24,776 nt of DNA from Eubacteriales bacterium. GTDB taxonomy: Bacteria; Bacillota_A; Clostridia; Christensenellales; Aristaeellaceae. Below are positions 1 through 7,069 of this stretch, in pieces. Each line of letters opens with the position of its first letter. Positions within the stretch are counted from its first letter, which is position 1. Made by a program: the position numbers and the translations under genes. The notes under the pieces are model-generated. The model ran no database searches. It worked only from the letters and a program-made list of their open reading frames with translations, and was not told the DNA's origin. Location: assembly GCA_029974855.1 (NCBI GenBank), contig JARKQO010000178.1, positions 1 through 24,776 of the forward strand, read 5' to 3'.

Positions 1-474
1 CAGCAGGGGAACCTGCGCAGCGGCACGGAGAATACCCCGGGAATCGCGGGGCTCAGGGAGGCCGTTCAGCGGTATCCCCACGAGGCCTTCGGTTCCTCCC
101 ACGTGAAGATGCTCAAGCAGACGCTGCTCTCTGGGTTATCCGGGGCCCTGGCGGATTACCAGATTCTGGGAAAGCCCCCGGAGGACGAGGAAAGCGCGGG
201 CCATATTCTGGCCGTTTCCTTTCCCCCGGTGCGGGCCGAGACCTTGGTGCATGCCCTGGAGGCCGAGGGCATCCTCATCGGCACGGGATCCGCCTGCTCC
301 GCCAGAAAGGGCAAGCGCTCCCCGGTGCTCACCGCCATGAAGGTGCCCCCGGAGATCATCGACAGCACGGTGCGCATCAGCTTTTCCATCCAGAACACCC
401 GGGAGGAAGCCTCCTTCGCGGCGGAGAAGATCGCGGAAAAGGTCCGGATGCTGGGGAAATTCAGGCGCAGATAG
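1..474 (+). CDS. Cysteine desulfurase, C-terminal part (NifS/IscS family)
   Basis: This is the 3' end of a PLP-dependent cysteine desulfurase; the reading frame is open from base 1, so the start lies outside the window. The family takes sulfur from cysteine and carries it as a persulfide on an active-site Cys. Visible are the family signature RSGTENTPGIAGL near the left edge and the active-site loop GSACSARKGKRSP, with the catalytic Cys codon at 295-297. The PLP lysine region is missing because the gene is cut by the window edge. The gene ends in TAG, 21 bases before thiI. That pairing is typical of Bacillota, where a dedicated desulfurase feeds ThiI for tRNA 4-thiouridine, so I infer that role here rather than general Fe-S assembly. 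Confidence 0.95.
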   Translation, partial: QQGNLRSGTENTPGIAGLREAVQRYPHEAFGSSHVKMLKQTLLSGLSGALADYQILGKPPEDEESAGHILAVSFPPVRAETLVHALEAEGILIGTGSACSARKGKRSPVLTAMKVPPEIIDSTVRISFSIQNTREEASFAAEKIAEKVRMLGKFRRR

Positions 475-495
475 CAGGTAAAGGAGTCGCGTTTC

Positions 496-1641
496 GTGAG
501 AGAGGTATTGCTGGTCCGCTTCGGGGAGATTTACTTGAAGGGGCTGAACCGCCCCTATTTTTTGCGGATGCTGGTGGACCGGGTAAAAAAGGCTGTAAAG
601 GATCTGGGGGGCCATGTGTGGCTCAGCGACAGCCGGGTCTTTGTCAGCGGCCTTAGCAATGTTCCGGAAGGGATGCGCCGGGTGGGCAAGGTCTTTGGGG
701 TCCACAGCCTGTGCAAGGCCGTGGAGATGAGCAAGGACGACTTTGAAGCCATCTGCGACCAGGCCGTGGAGATGATGAAGGACCGCGAGGGCACCTTCAA
801 GGTCAGCGCCCGCCGCAGCGACAAGCGCTATCCCATGGATTCGCCCCAGATCAACGCCCGGCTGGGGGGCTATGTGCTGGAGCGTGTGCCCTCCTTGGCG
901 GTGGATGTGCGAAATCCGGACACCGTTTTATCCGTGGAAATTCGGGACTTCGCCTACCTGTACACCGCCGCGGTCCCGGCGGTGGGCGGCATGCCCGTGG
1001 GTACCAATGGCCGGGCTTTGCTGCTGCTCTCCGGCGGCATCGACAGCCCCGTGGCGGGCTGGATGATCGCCAAGCGGGGGGTGGCGGTAAACGCGGTTCA
1101 CTTCCATTCCTTCCCCTAGACCAGCGAGAGGGCCAAGGAAAAGGTGCTGGAGCTGGCCCGCATCCTCAGCGAAAGCCTGTGTGGCATTCGGGTGCATGTG
1201 GTGCCCTTTACGGAGATTCAGACGCAGATTCATGAAAAGTGCCATCCGGAATATACCACGCTGATCATGCGGCGGTACATGATGCGCCTTGCCAACGCCA
1301 TCGCCTACCGGGAGCGGGCCCAGGCATTGGTCACCGGGGAGAGCATCGGCCAGGTAGCCAGCCAGACCATGGACTCCTTGGCCTGTACCGACGCGGCGGC
1401 GGAGCTGCCGGTTTTCAGGCCTCTGATCGGTTTTGACAAGCAGGAGATCGTGGACGTGGCGGTGAAAATCGGCACCTACGAAACCTCGTCCTTGCCCTAT
1501 GAGGACTGCTGCACGGTGTTCACCCCCAGGCATCCCGCCACCAGGCCCAAAATGGAGATCGTCCGGCAGGGGGAGGCCCTGCTGGACACCCAGGGGCTGG
1601 TGGAGCGGGCGCTGGAGGGAACCCAGGTATTTGAGCTGTAA
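496..1641 (+). pseudogene. thiI: thiI, tRNA 4-thiouridine sulfurtransferase, interrupted by an in-frame TAG
   Basis: ThiI adenylates U8 of tRNA and replaces its oxygen with sulfur. The frame starts at GTG 496, with AAGGAG nine bases upstream, and runs to TAA at 1641: 382 codons before the stop, one of them an internal TAG at 1117-1119. This is the length of the short ThiI form without a rhodanese domain, as in Bacillus. Residues 1-165 are the N-terminal ferredoxin-like and THUMP region. The PP-loop SGGIDSPVAG begins at residue 179. After the TAG the same frame continues with TSERAKEK, TGESIGQVASQT and YEDCCTVFTP, all expected of ThiI. The TAG sits where relatives usually have an aromatic residue (HFHSPP-F/Y-TSERA), so one base change from a Tyr codon explains it. 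As written, translation stops after 207 residues and loses most of the catalytic domain. A sequencing error is the main alternative. Confidence 0.85.
1144..1641 (+). CDS. Possible separately translated C-terminal half of ThiI
   Basis: Downstream of the TAG, GTG at 1144 could restart translation in the original frame and give a 165-residue product. It has AAGGA at 1135-1139, only four bases from the GTG, and lies 25 bases after the stop, close enough for reinitiation. The product would hold the second half of the PP-loop ATPase domain (TGESIGQVASQT, YEDCCTVFTP) but not the SGGIDSP nucleotide loop, so it would be useful only if it joined the N-terminal half. No known split ThiI supports this, so I treat it as a remnant unless expression shows otherwise. 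Confidence 0.3.
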   Translation: MLELARILSESLCGIRVHVVPFTEIQTQIHEKCHPEYTTLIMRRYMMRLANAIAYRERAQALVTGESIGQVASQTMDSLACTDAAAELPVFRPLIGFDKQEIVDVAVKIGTYETSSLPYEDCCTVFTPRHPATRPKMEIVRQGEALLDTQGLVERALEGTQVFEL

Positions 1642-1671
1642 AATGGGGCGGCAGACCTTGTCCGCTTTCCC

Positions 1672-1935
1672 TCAGGGAAGCCGCAGCACCACGTAGGCCA
1701 GGGCCGCCCCGGGAACCCCCAGGTACCCCGCCGCCAAGGAGGCCAAAGGGCTTTGGGGGAGGCTCAGCTGAAAGGGAGCCAGGACCCAGTTGAGGAGATA
1801 CAGCAGCGCCATCCCCAAAAACAGCTTTTCACAGGCCCGCAGGAATCCCCTGCGGGGCGTCAGCCGCATACAGGCCCAGCAGACCAGTGCGCTGGGCAAC
1901 GCCACCACAGCGATCAACATAAGCTTTTCCACCAT
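1672..1935 (-). CDS. bofA: BofA-family membrane protein (pro-sigma-K processing inhibitor family)
   Basis: A small protein of 87 residues with two hydrophobic segments, ending in a conserved-looking pattern: LLNWVLAPF, then SPLASLAAGYLGVPGAAL. This resembles the C-terminal part of BofA, which in Bacillus holds the SpoIVFB protease inactive in the forespore outer membrane during sporulation. I chose ATG 1933-1935 because GGGAG stands seven bases upstream; a GTG at 1977 would add 14 residues but has no clear ribosome site. The gene converges on thiI with 30 bases between. I found no convincing sigma-E promoter. The family call rests on the hydrophobic pattern and the GxPG motif, since the family is short and varied. 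Confidence 0.75.
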   Translation of the reverse strand: MVEKLMLIAVVALPSALVCWACMRLTPRRGFLRACEKLFLGMALLYLLNWVLAPFQLSLPQSPLASLAAGYLGVPGAALAYVVLRLP

Positions 1936-2119
1936 ATGCTCACTCCCGGGCCAGTATATGCGGATGCCGGAAAGCACAGAAGCAGAGGTGTAATTTTTGT
2001 AAAACCGTTGAAAGCTAGAAAGCGGTCAAGGGTTTTTGGACATGCTTGTCGAATAGTTCATTTTTGCATGGTTTTTGCGCCGCCCCTGGAAGGCAAATCA
2101 CGATGAAGGAGAGTACCTG

Positions 2120-3649
2120 ATGATCCGTAAAGCCGTCGCGTTTTTGCTGTTACTTATGATGCTGCCGGTCCTGCCCGCCCACTCGGAGGGCACGGTTGCG
2201 ATGACGTTGAGCCCAAGCCACCTTGCGCCTGGGGAAACGCTGTACATCTATTTTGTGGTGCCCGCGGCCGGGCCGGTGAACCTGGTGGCGCTGGACGCCG
2301 GCGGCAAGGAGCGGGCCCGGATTTTGGAAAACCATCAGGCCCTGGAAGGGGGCAACGAGCTGACCTGGGATGGCACCAGCGAGGGGCAGCCTTTGCCGGC
2401 GGGGAAGTACGCCCTTCACCTGACCCAGGGAAGCCAAAGCGTGGATATGGAGATCACCCTCATTGACACGGAGGGCGCTTCGGCCCAGGGGACCATATCC
2501 CAGGCATCGGTGTCGGAGCCGGAACCAAGCCCTCAGGAGACGGTGCCCAAGCCGGATATCCTACAGATCCTGCCCAGCGCCAAGTCCATCACCCCGGCCC
2601 ATTTAAGCACCCATGTGCCGGACCATCCCCCGGAGGGCTGCTATTGGTGCACCCCCATGGATTTGTCCAACGAGGCGGCGGTGTGGGCCATGCTCACCTC
2701 CCCGGTGACCATTCTGGAGGGGGACCAGAAGGAGCAGGTGATCCTGCGGGCGGAGCCGGACGCGGAGTCCCAGGGTATCGGCGTGGTGACCTGCACCTCC
2801 CAAAGCGTTCACGTGCTCGAAACCCTGGACAACGGCTGGACTTTGGTAGAGGTCTACTCCAGTTCCTTCCACGATTCCCGGGTCAAGGCCTGGAACGCCT
2901 TCCTTACGGGATACCTGCCCACCAAAAGGCTGAAAACCAAGGAAGTGAGCCAGGAATACGGCATGATCGTGGACAAGCTGACCCAGGAGCTATACATCTT
3001 CAAGGACGGCCATCTGTACAGCACGCTTTTGGCCTCCACAGGCCTGTATAACGAGCGGCAGCCCTACAACGAAACCCGCTCCGGCGAGTTCATGATCGTA
3101 TCCCGGGTGGGGGAATTCCGTTCCGACAACATGTTTTGCTCCATGGCCCTGCGCTTCAACTCCGGCGATTTGCTCCACGAGGTGCCCCATGTGAAAAACG
3201 GAGACGGCACCAAGAACTTCAAGAACACCGAGCCCAAGCTGGGTACCCGGGCCAGCCACGGCTGCATCCGGATCCAACGCCTCAAAAATGAGCAAGGGGT
3301 CAACATGACCTGGGTCTGGGACAACATCAAGGTGGGCACCAAGATGGTGATCTGGGAGGATTTCGCGGGCCGCCAGATGGACTACCCCGATCCCGCCACA
3401 CCCCTGTACTATAACCCAGACGGAGGCAGCAACTACCATTCGGAGCAGAACTGCAAGGCCGTGAAGGACCAGTACCTGCCTTTGACCGGCTTCACCTACG
3501 GTGAGCTGGAGAGCGGCGATTACAGCAAGCTCACCCCCTGCCCCTACTGCGTCCCGCCCCGGAGCAAGAGCGTCATCGACGAGATCAACCGGATTCATCT
3601 GACCGAGTCCCCGGGAATGGTGCCCCAGGCGCCCGCAAAAAAGAAGTAA
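2120..3649 (+). CDS. Secreted L,D-transpeptidase (YkuD) with FlgD-like and SH3-like domains
   Basis: A 509-residue exported protein predicted to form 3-3 cross-links in peptidoglycan or attach proteins to it. The start is ATG 2120, with AAGGAG a few bases upstream; a longer frame from 2075 would put 15 polar residues before the signal peptide. Residues 1-23 are a signal peptide. About 28-115 resemble a FlgD-type Ig-like domain (ELTWDGTSEGQPLPAGKY). About 198-272 look like an SH3-like region. About 279-390 are the YkuD domain, with catalytic motif SHGCIRI and nucleophile Cys382. The C-terminal 100 residues contain YHSEQNC followed by CPYC, and residues 174-177 hold another CxxC. These Cys/His groups lie outside the catalytic domain and could bind metal or form disulfides. 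Confidence 0.9.
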   Translation: MIRKAVAFLLLLMMLPVLPAHSEGTVAMTLSPSHLAPGETLYIYFVVPAAGPVNLVALDAGGKERARILENHQALEGGNELTWDGTSEGQPLPAGKYALHLTQGSQSVDMEITLIDTEGASAQGTISQASVSEPEPSPQETVPKPDILQILPSAKSITPAHLSTHVPDHPPEGCYWCTPMDLSNEAAVWAMLTSPVTILEGDQKEQVILRAEPDAESQGIGVVTCTSQSVHVLETLDNGWTLVEVYSSSFHDSRVKAWNAFLTGYLPTKRLKTKEVSQEYGMIVDKLTQELYIFKDGHLYSTLLASTGLYNERQPYNETRSGEFMIVSRVGEFRSDNMFCSMALRFNSGDLLHEVPHVKNGDGTKNFKNTEPKLGTRASHGCIRIQRLKNEQGVNMTWVWDNIKVGTKMVIWEDFAGRQMDYPDPATPLYYNPDGGSNYHSEQNCKAVKDQYLPLTGFTYGELESGDYSKLTPCPYCVPPRSKSVIDEINRIHLTESPGMVPQAPAKKK

Positions 3650-3662
3650 ACCCTTGAACCCC

Positions 3663-3741
3663 CATTCATCCTTGGAACGCGGCCAACTGCGGATTTTGTG
3701 AAGGGAATATCAGAATCCGGCTTGCGCTCCAAGGATGAATG
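3663..3741. repeat. Long imperfect inverted repeat overlapping the cggR promoter
   Basis: The left arm, 3663-3680 (CATTCATCCTTGGAACGC), and the right arm, 3724-3741 (GCGCTCCAAGGATGAATG), are reverse complements apart from one position. They are 43 bases apart. The intervening sequence can pair further (GGCC at 3681 with GGCT, and GGATT with AATCC), giving one long stem. The right arm fills most of the spacer between the -35 and -10 of the cggR promoter. No T-run follows on either strand, so it is not a standard terminator. It may be a regulator site or a small palindromic repeat element. Confidence 0.75.
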
Positions 3742-3750
3742 TTGTATAAT
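3722..3750 (+). promoter_or_regulatory. Sigma-A promoter of cggR
   Basis: The -35 is TTGCGC at 3722-3727 and the -10 is the consensus TATAAT at 3745-3750, with a 17-base spacer. Transcription should start near 3757, inside the operator-like sequence, about 50 bases before the cggR start codon. It probably drives cggR and pgk, and perhaps the whole cluster. Confidence 0.8.
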
Positions 3751-3754
3751 CTTG

Positions 3755-3790
3755 TGGGATGAAATTGGTCATGCGGGACTATTTTGTCCC
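3755..3790 (+). promoter_or_regulatory. Candidate CggR operator (tandem repeat)
   Basis: Two copies lie in tandem directly after the -10: TGGGAT-N5-TGGTC at 3755-3770 and CGGGAC-N5-TGTCC at 3774-3789, a pitch of 19 bases. The Bacillus CggR operator, as I recall it, is CGGGAC-N6-TGTC repeated with N4 between, a pitch of 20. The second copy here matches almost exactly but is one base tighter. The position would block transcription start or elongation, as expected for autorepression relieved by fructose-1,6-bisphosphate. Confidence 0.7.
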
Positions 3791-3805
3791 ATAAGGGGTG
3801 TGGCC

Positions 3806-4831
3806 ATGCAGGACGACTATTTCACGCTGATGCAAAAGCTGGCGCCGGATTTGGCCCAGCAGATTGAACGGCGTGCCCTGGTGCTGGAAAGGATCGGCGC
3901 ATTGCAGCCAGTGGGCCGCAGGCTGCTGGCCTCCAGGCTCAACCTTCCGGAGCGGGAGGTGCGCACGGTGGCGGCGCTGCTGAAGGAGCACGGCCTGGTA
4001 TCCCTGGACGCGGCGGGGATGTCCGTTACCAACCAGGCGGAAAGCATTTTGCCCGGGGCCCGGCGGTTCAGCCGGGAGCTTCGGGGGCTTACGGGCCTGG
4101 AGACGGAGCTGAGCCAAAAGCTCGGGGTGGCGAAGGTGTCCATCGCCCCGGGGGACGTGGACCAGGACCCCCATGTGCTGCATGAGGTGGGCCGCATCGC
4201 CGCCACGCGGCTGCGCTCCTTCCTCCAAAGCGGCTCCACCCTGGCCGTCACCGGTGGCAGCACCATCCACGAGGTGGCCTTTGCCCTGACCCAGGGCACG
4301 CCCATGAACGTGATGGTGGTTCCCGCCCGGGGGGGCATGGGCAGGTCTTTGGAAACCCAGGCCAACACCGTGGCCAGCGAGATCGCCAAGAAGCTGGGAG
4401 GGCACCACCGGCTCATGCACCTGCCGGACCATTTGGACCAGCAGGCCCTGACGGAGCTGAAAAAGCTCCGGGAGGTCACCGAGACGCTGGATCTGCTCCA
4501 AAGGGCGGACGTGGTGCTCCACGGCATCGGCCGGGCGGACGACATGGCGCAAAAGCGCATGCTGCCCGCGGCTGTGCAGATGGAGGTGCAGCAAAAGGGC
4601 GCGGTGGCCGAGGCCTATGGCTGCTACTTCGACCTGGAGGGCCGCATGGTATACTCCGCCTCCAGCCTGGCCCACGATTTGGGGGTGCTGAAGCCCCGGT
4701 GCGCTTTGCTGGCGGTGGCCGCCGGGGCGTGCAAGGCCCAGGCCATTGTGGCGGTGATGCGCAACCGTCCCCATGCCATGCTGGTGACGGACGAGGGGGC
4801 CGCCAGGGCTATCTTGCAACTGGACCGCTAA
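3806..4831 (+). CDS. cggR: CggR, central glycolytic genes regulator (SorC/DeoR-type repressor)
   Basis: A 341-residue repressor, the usual length for CggR. The start is ATG 3806, with AAGGGG seven bases upstream; a frame extension to GTG 3698 would run back through the promoter and is unlikely. Residues 1-80 form the winged-helix DNA-binding part (PVGRRLLASRLNLPEREVRTV, then a wing). About 90-341 are the sugar-phosphate-binding domain, with the loop AVTGGSTIHEVA and the segment VVPARGGMG, which in the family contact the effector. CggR represses the glycolytic operon until fructose-1,6-bisphosphate accumulates. Adjacency to pgk, tpiA and gpmI, plus the operator just upstream, supports CggR over another SorC member. 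In Bacilli and many Clostridia gapA follows directly; here it does not. Confidence 0.9.
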   Translation: MQDDYFTLMQKLAPDLAQQIERRALVLERIGALQPVGRRLLASRLNLPEREVRTVAALLKEHGLVSLDAAGMSVTNQAESILPGARRFSRELRGLTGLETELSQKLGVAKVSIAPGDVDQDPHVLHEVGRIAATRLRSFLQSGSTLAVTGGSTIHEVAFALTQGTPMNVMVVPARGGMGRSLETQANTVASEIAKKLGGHHRLMHLPDHLDQQALTELKKLREVTETLDLLQRADVVLHGIGRADDMAQKRMLPAAVQMEVQQKGAVAEAYGCYFDLEGRMVYSASSLAHDLGVLKPRCALLAVAAGACKAQAIVAVMRNRPHAMLVTDEGAARAILQLDR

Positions 4832-4896
4832 GGGATTGCTCGCCCAGGGGGGCTTTGCAATAAAGGATTCCCACCATCAGCTAAGGAGTGTGCGTT

Positions 4897-6084
4897 ATGG
4901 CGAAGAAGACCATTGAGGACATTCAGGTATCCGGCCAAAAAGTGCTGGTCCGCTGCGATTTCAACGTGCCGCTGGATGAGAACAAGAACATCACCGATGA
5001 AAACCGCATCCGGGGAGCGCTGCCCACCATCAAATACCTGATGGATCACGGCGCGCGGGTCATTTTGTGCTCCCACCTGGGCCGCCCCAAGGGCGGGTTT
5101 GACATGAAGTACTCCCTGAAGCCCGTGGCCAACCGCCTGACCCAGCTGCTGGGCAAGGAAGTGAAGCTGGCGGACGACGTGATCGGCCCCTCCGCCCAGG
5201 CGCTGGCATCCGGGCTCCAGGACGGGGACGTGATGCTGCTGGAGAATGTCCGCTTCCATAAGGAAGAGGAGGCCAACGATCCCGCCTTTGCCCAGAAGCT
5301 GGCCACTTTGGCCCAGATGTATGTGAACGACGCCTTTGGCACCGCCCACCGGGCCCATGCCTCCACCGAGGGCGTGGCCCACTACCTGACCCCCGCGGTG
5401 GCCGGGTACCTGATCGGCAAGGAGCTCAGCATCATGGGCAAGGCCCTGGAGGACCCGGCCCGCCCCTTTGTGGCCATTTTGGGCGGCGCCAAGGTCAGCG
5501 ACAAGATCGGCGTGATCACCAACCTGCTGGAGAAGGTGGACACCCTGATCGTGGGCGGCGGCATGAGCTACACCTTCCAAAAGGCTTTGGGCGGCGAAAT
5601 CGGCAAGAGCCTGCTGGAGGCCGACAAGGTGGAGCTGGCCAAGGAGCTGATGCAAAAGGCCAAGGACAGGAAGGTGAAGTTCCTGCTGCCTGTGGACAAC
5701 GAGGCTGGGGACAGCTTCAGCAACGACGCCATGCGCATCACCGTGCATTCCAGGGAGATTCCCGAGGGCTTTGAGGGCATGGACATCGGCCCCAAGACCC
5801 GGGTGATCTTCGCCAACGAGATCAGCGGGGCGGGCACCGTGATTTGGAACGGACCCATGGGCGTGTTCGAGTTTGAGAACTTCGCCGAGGGCACCCGGGA
5901 GATCGCCCGGGCCATGGCCGAGTGCAAGGGTGTTACCATCATCGGCGGCGGCGACAGCGCGGCGGCTGTGGAGCAGATGGGCTTCGCGGACAAGATGACC
6001 CATGTGTCCACCGGCGGCGGCGCCAGCCTGGAGTATCTGGAGGGCAAAGTCCTCCCCGGCGTGGCGGCGCTGAACGACAAATAA
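4897..6084 (+). CDS. pgk: Phosphoglycerate kinase
   Basis: A 395-residue cytoplasmic enzyme of normal length that transfers phosphate from 1,3-bisphosphoglycerate to ADP in lower glycolysis. The start is ATG 4897, with AAGGAG at 4883-4888. Residues 18-28 hold the family signature [11 protein letters not shown]. The substrate-binding [10 protein letters not shown] starts near residue 58, followed by GTAHRAHAS. The C-terminal nucleotide domain has [10 protein letters not shown] from residue 350 and the final [14 protein letters not shown]. The gene follows cggR by 65 bases without an obvious promoter or terminator between, so the two are probably cotranscribed and under CggR control. Confidence 0.98.
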   Translation: MAKKTIEDIQVSGQKVLVRCDFNVPLDENKNITDENRIRGALPTIKYLMDHGARVILCSHLGRPKGGFDMKYSLKPVANRLTQLLGKEVKLADDVIGPSAQALASGLQDGDVMLLENVRFHKEEEANDPAFAQKLATLAQMYVNDAFGTAHRAHASTEGVAHYLTPAVAGYLIGKELSIMGKALEDPARPFVAILGGAKVSDKIGVITNLLEKVDTLIVGGGMSYTFQKALGGEIGKSLLEADKVELAKELMQKAKDRKVKFLLPVDNEAGDSFSNDAMRITVHSREIPEGFEGMDIGPKTRVIFANEISGAGTVIWNGPMGVFEFENFAEGTREIARAMAECKGVTIIGGGDSAAAVEQMGFADKMTHVSTGGGASLEYLEGKVLPGVAALNDK

Positions 6085-6104
6085 CCGGAGGGTTCTTCCC
6101 TTCC

Positions 6105-6134
6105 TGCGCAGGCCGCCCTCGGGCTGCCTGCGCA
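6105..6134 (+). terminator. GC-rich hairpin after pgk without a T-run
   Basis: TGCGCAGGC at 6105-6113 pairs perfectly with GCCTGCGCA at 6126-6134, and GCCC/GGGC inside extends the stem after one mismatch. AGCTTTGCC follows, not a run of T, so termination would be weak. It may attenuate transcription into tpiA or protect the 3' end of the pgk message. Confidence 0.45.
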
Positions 6135-6187
6135 AGCTTTGCCAGGAGAACGGGCCCCGGCGTGGAACAGGAAAACCGTTAAAATTC

Positions 6188-6216
6188 TTGTTTCGCGCGC
6201 CCAATCCTGTTACAAT
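6188..6216 (+). promoter_or_regulatory. Internal promoter upstream of tpiA
   Basis: TTGTTT at 6188-6193 and TACAAT at 6211-6216 are separated by 17 bases, and TG at 6208-6209 makes an extended -10. Start is expected near 6223, about 43 bases before tpiA. This would let tpiA and gpmI be expressed apart from the CggR-controlled promoter. Confidence 0.7.
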
Positions 6217-6265
6217 CTAAAAACGGGCCCAGCAAAGCCGGCCCCCAGGAAAGAGGTACATGCCA

Positions 6266-7018
6266 ATGCGTAAACCCATCATCGCGGGAAACTGGAAAAT
6301 GAACAAAACCCCTGCCGAGGCGGCGGAGCTGGTGAAGGCGCTGATCCCCACCGTGAAGGACGCCCGGTGCGACGTGGTGGTGTGCGTGCCCGCCACGGAC
6401 TTTGCGGCTGTGAAGGAAGCCGCCCAGGGCAGCAACATCCGCCTGGGTGCCCAGAACGTGCATTTCGCCGCCAGCGGCGCGTACACCGGGGAGCTCAGCG
6501 CGGACATGCTGAAGGCCTGCGGCGTGGAATATGTGATCATCGGCCATAGCGAGCGCCGCCAGTATTTCGGGGAAACCGACGCCACCGTGAACCTGCGGGT
6601 GAAGGCTGCCGTGGCGGCGGGGCTCACCCCCATCCTCTGCGTGGGAGAGCTGAAGCAGGAGCGGGAGAGCGGCTACACCGACGCCTTGGTGGAATACCAG
6701 ACCCTCATCGCCCTCACGGGCCTCAGCCCGGAGCAGGTGAAGGAGGTCGTGATTGCCTACGAGCCGGTATGGGCCATTGGCACCGGTCTGGTGGCTACCG
6801 ATGACCAGGCCAACGAGACCATCGGCGTGATCCGCGGGGCCCTTGCCCGCAAGTACGGCCAGGATGTGGCCCAGGCGGTGCGCATCCAGTACGGCGGCAG
6901 CATGAACCCCGGCAACGTGAAGGGCCTGATGGCCCAGCCGCAGATCGACGGCGGCCTCATCGGCGGCGCGTCTTTGAAGGCGCCGGACTTCACCGCTGTG
7001 GTGATGTACCACCAGTAA
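6266..7018 (+). CDS. tpiA: Triosephosphate isomerase
   Basis: A 250-residue TIM-barrel enzyme interconverting dihydroxyacetone phosphate and glyceraldehyde 3-phosphate. Catalytic residues are in place: N9 and K11 in AGNWKMNK, H94 in IIGHSERR and E166 in AYEPVWAIGTG. The phosphate-binding loops YGGSM and GGLIGGASL are near the end. Start choice is close: ATG 6266 matches the usual family N-terminus (MRKPIIAGNWKMNK) and has AGAGG nine bases upstream. ATG 6260 adds only Met-Pro and could use AGGA. gpmI follows after 51 bases with no terminator, so they form one transcript. Confidence 0.97.
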   Translation: MRKPIIAGNWKMNKTPAEAAELVKALIPTVKDARCDVVVCVPATDFAAVKEAAQGSNIRLGAQNVHFAASGAYTGELSADMLKACGVEYVIIGHSERRQYFGETDATVNLRVKAAVAAGLTPILCVGELKQERESGYTDALVEYQTLIALTGLSPEQVKEVVIAYEPVWAIGTGLVATDDQANETIGVIRGALARKYGQDVAQAVRIQYGGSMNPGNVKGLMAQPQIDGGLIGGASLKAPDFTAVVMYHQ

Positions 7019-7069
7019 GGCCCGCGCTGAAGGCCCCAAGCAAAGGGATACGAGAAGGAGCAAGCAAGT

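Noticed and set aside
496..1641. Genome-wide reassignment of TAG as a sense codon.
   Set aside because: Four complete genes in the window end properly at TAG, at their family's normal length or at the expected C-terminus.
1642..1671. Terminator between thiI and the BofA-like gene.
   Set aside because: Only a short bulged stem (GCGG..GAC/GTC.CGC) without a T-run.
1936..2119. Promoters for the BofA-like and L,D-transpeptidase genes (CATATACT on the minus strand; TTGAAA at 2008 on the plus strand).
   Set aside because: No matching partner hexamer at acceptable spacing in either case, so no promoter is listed.
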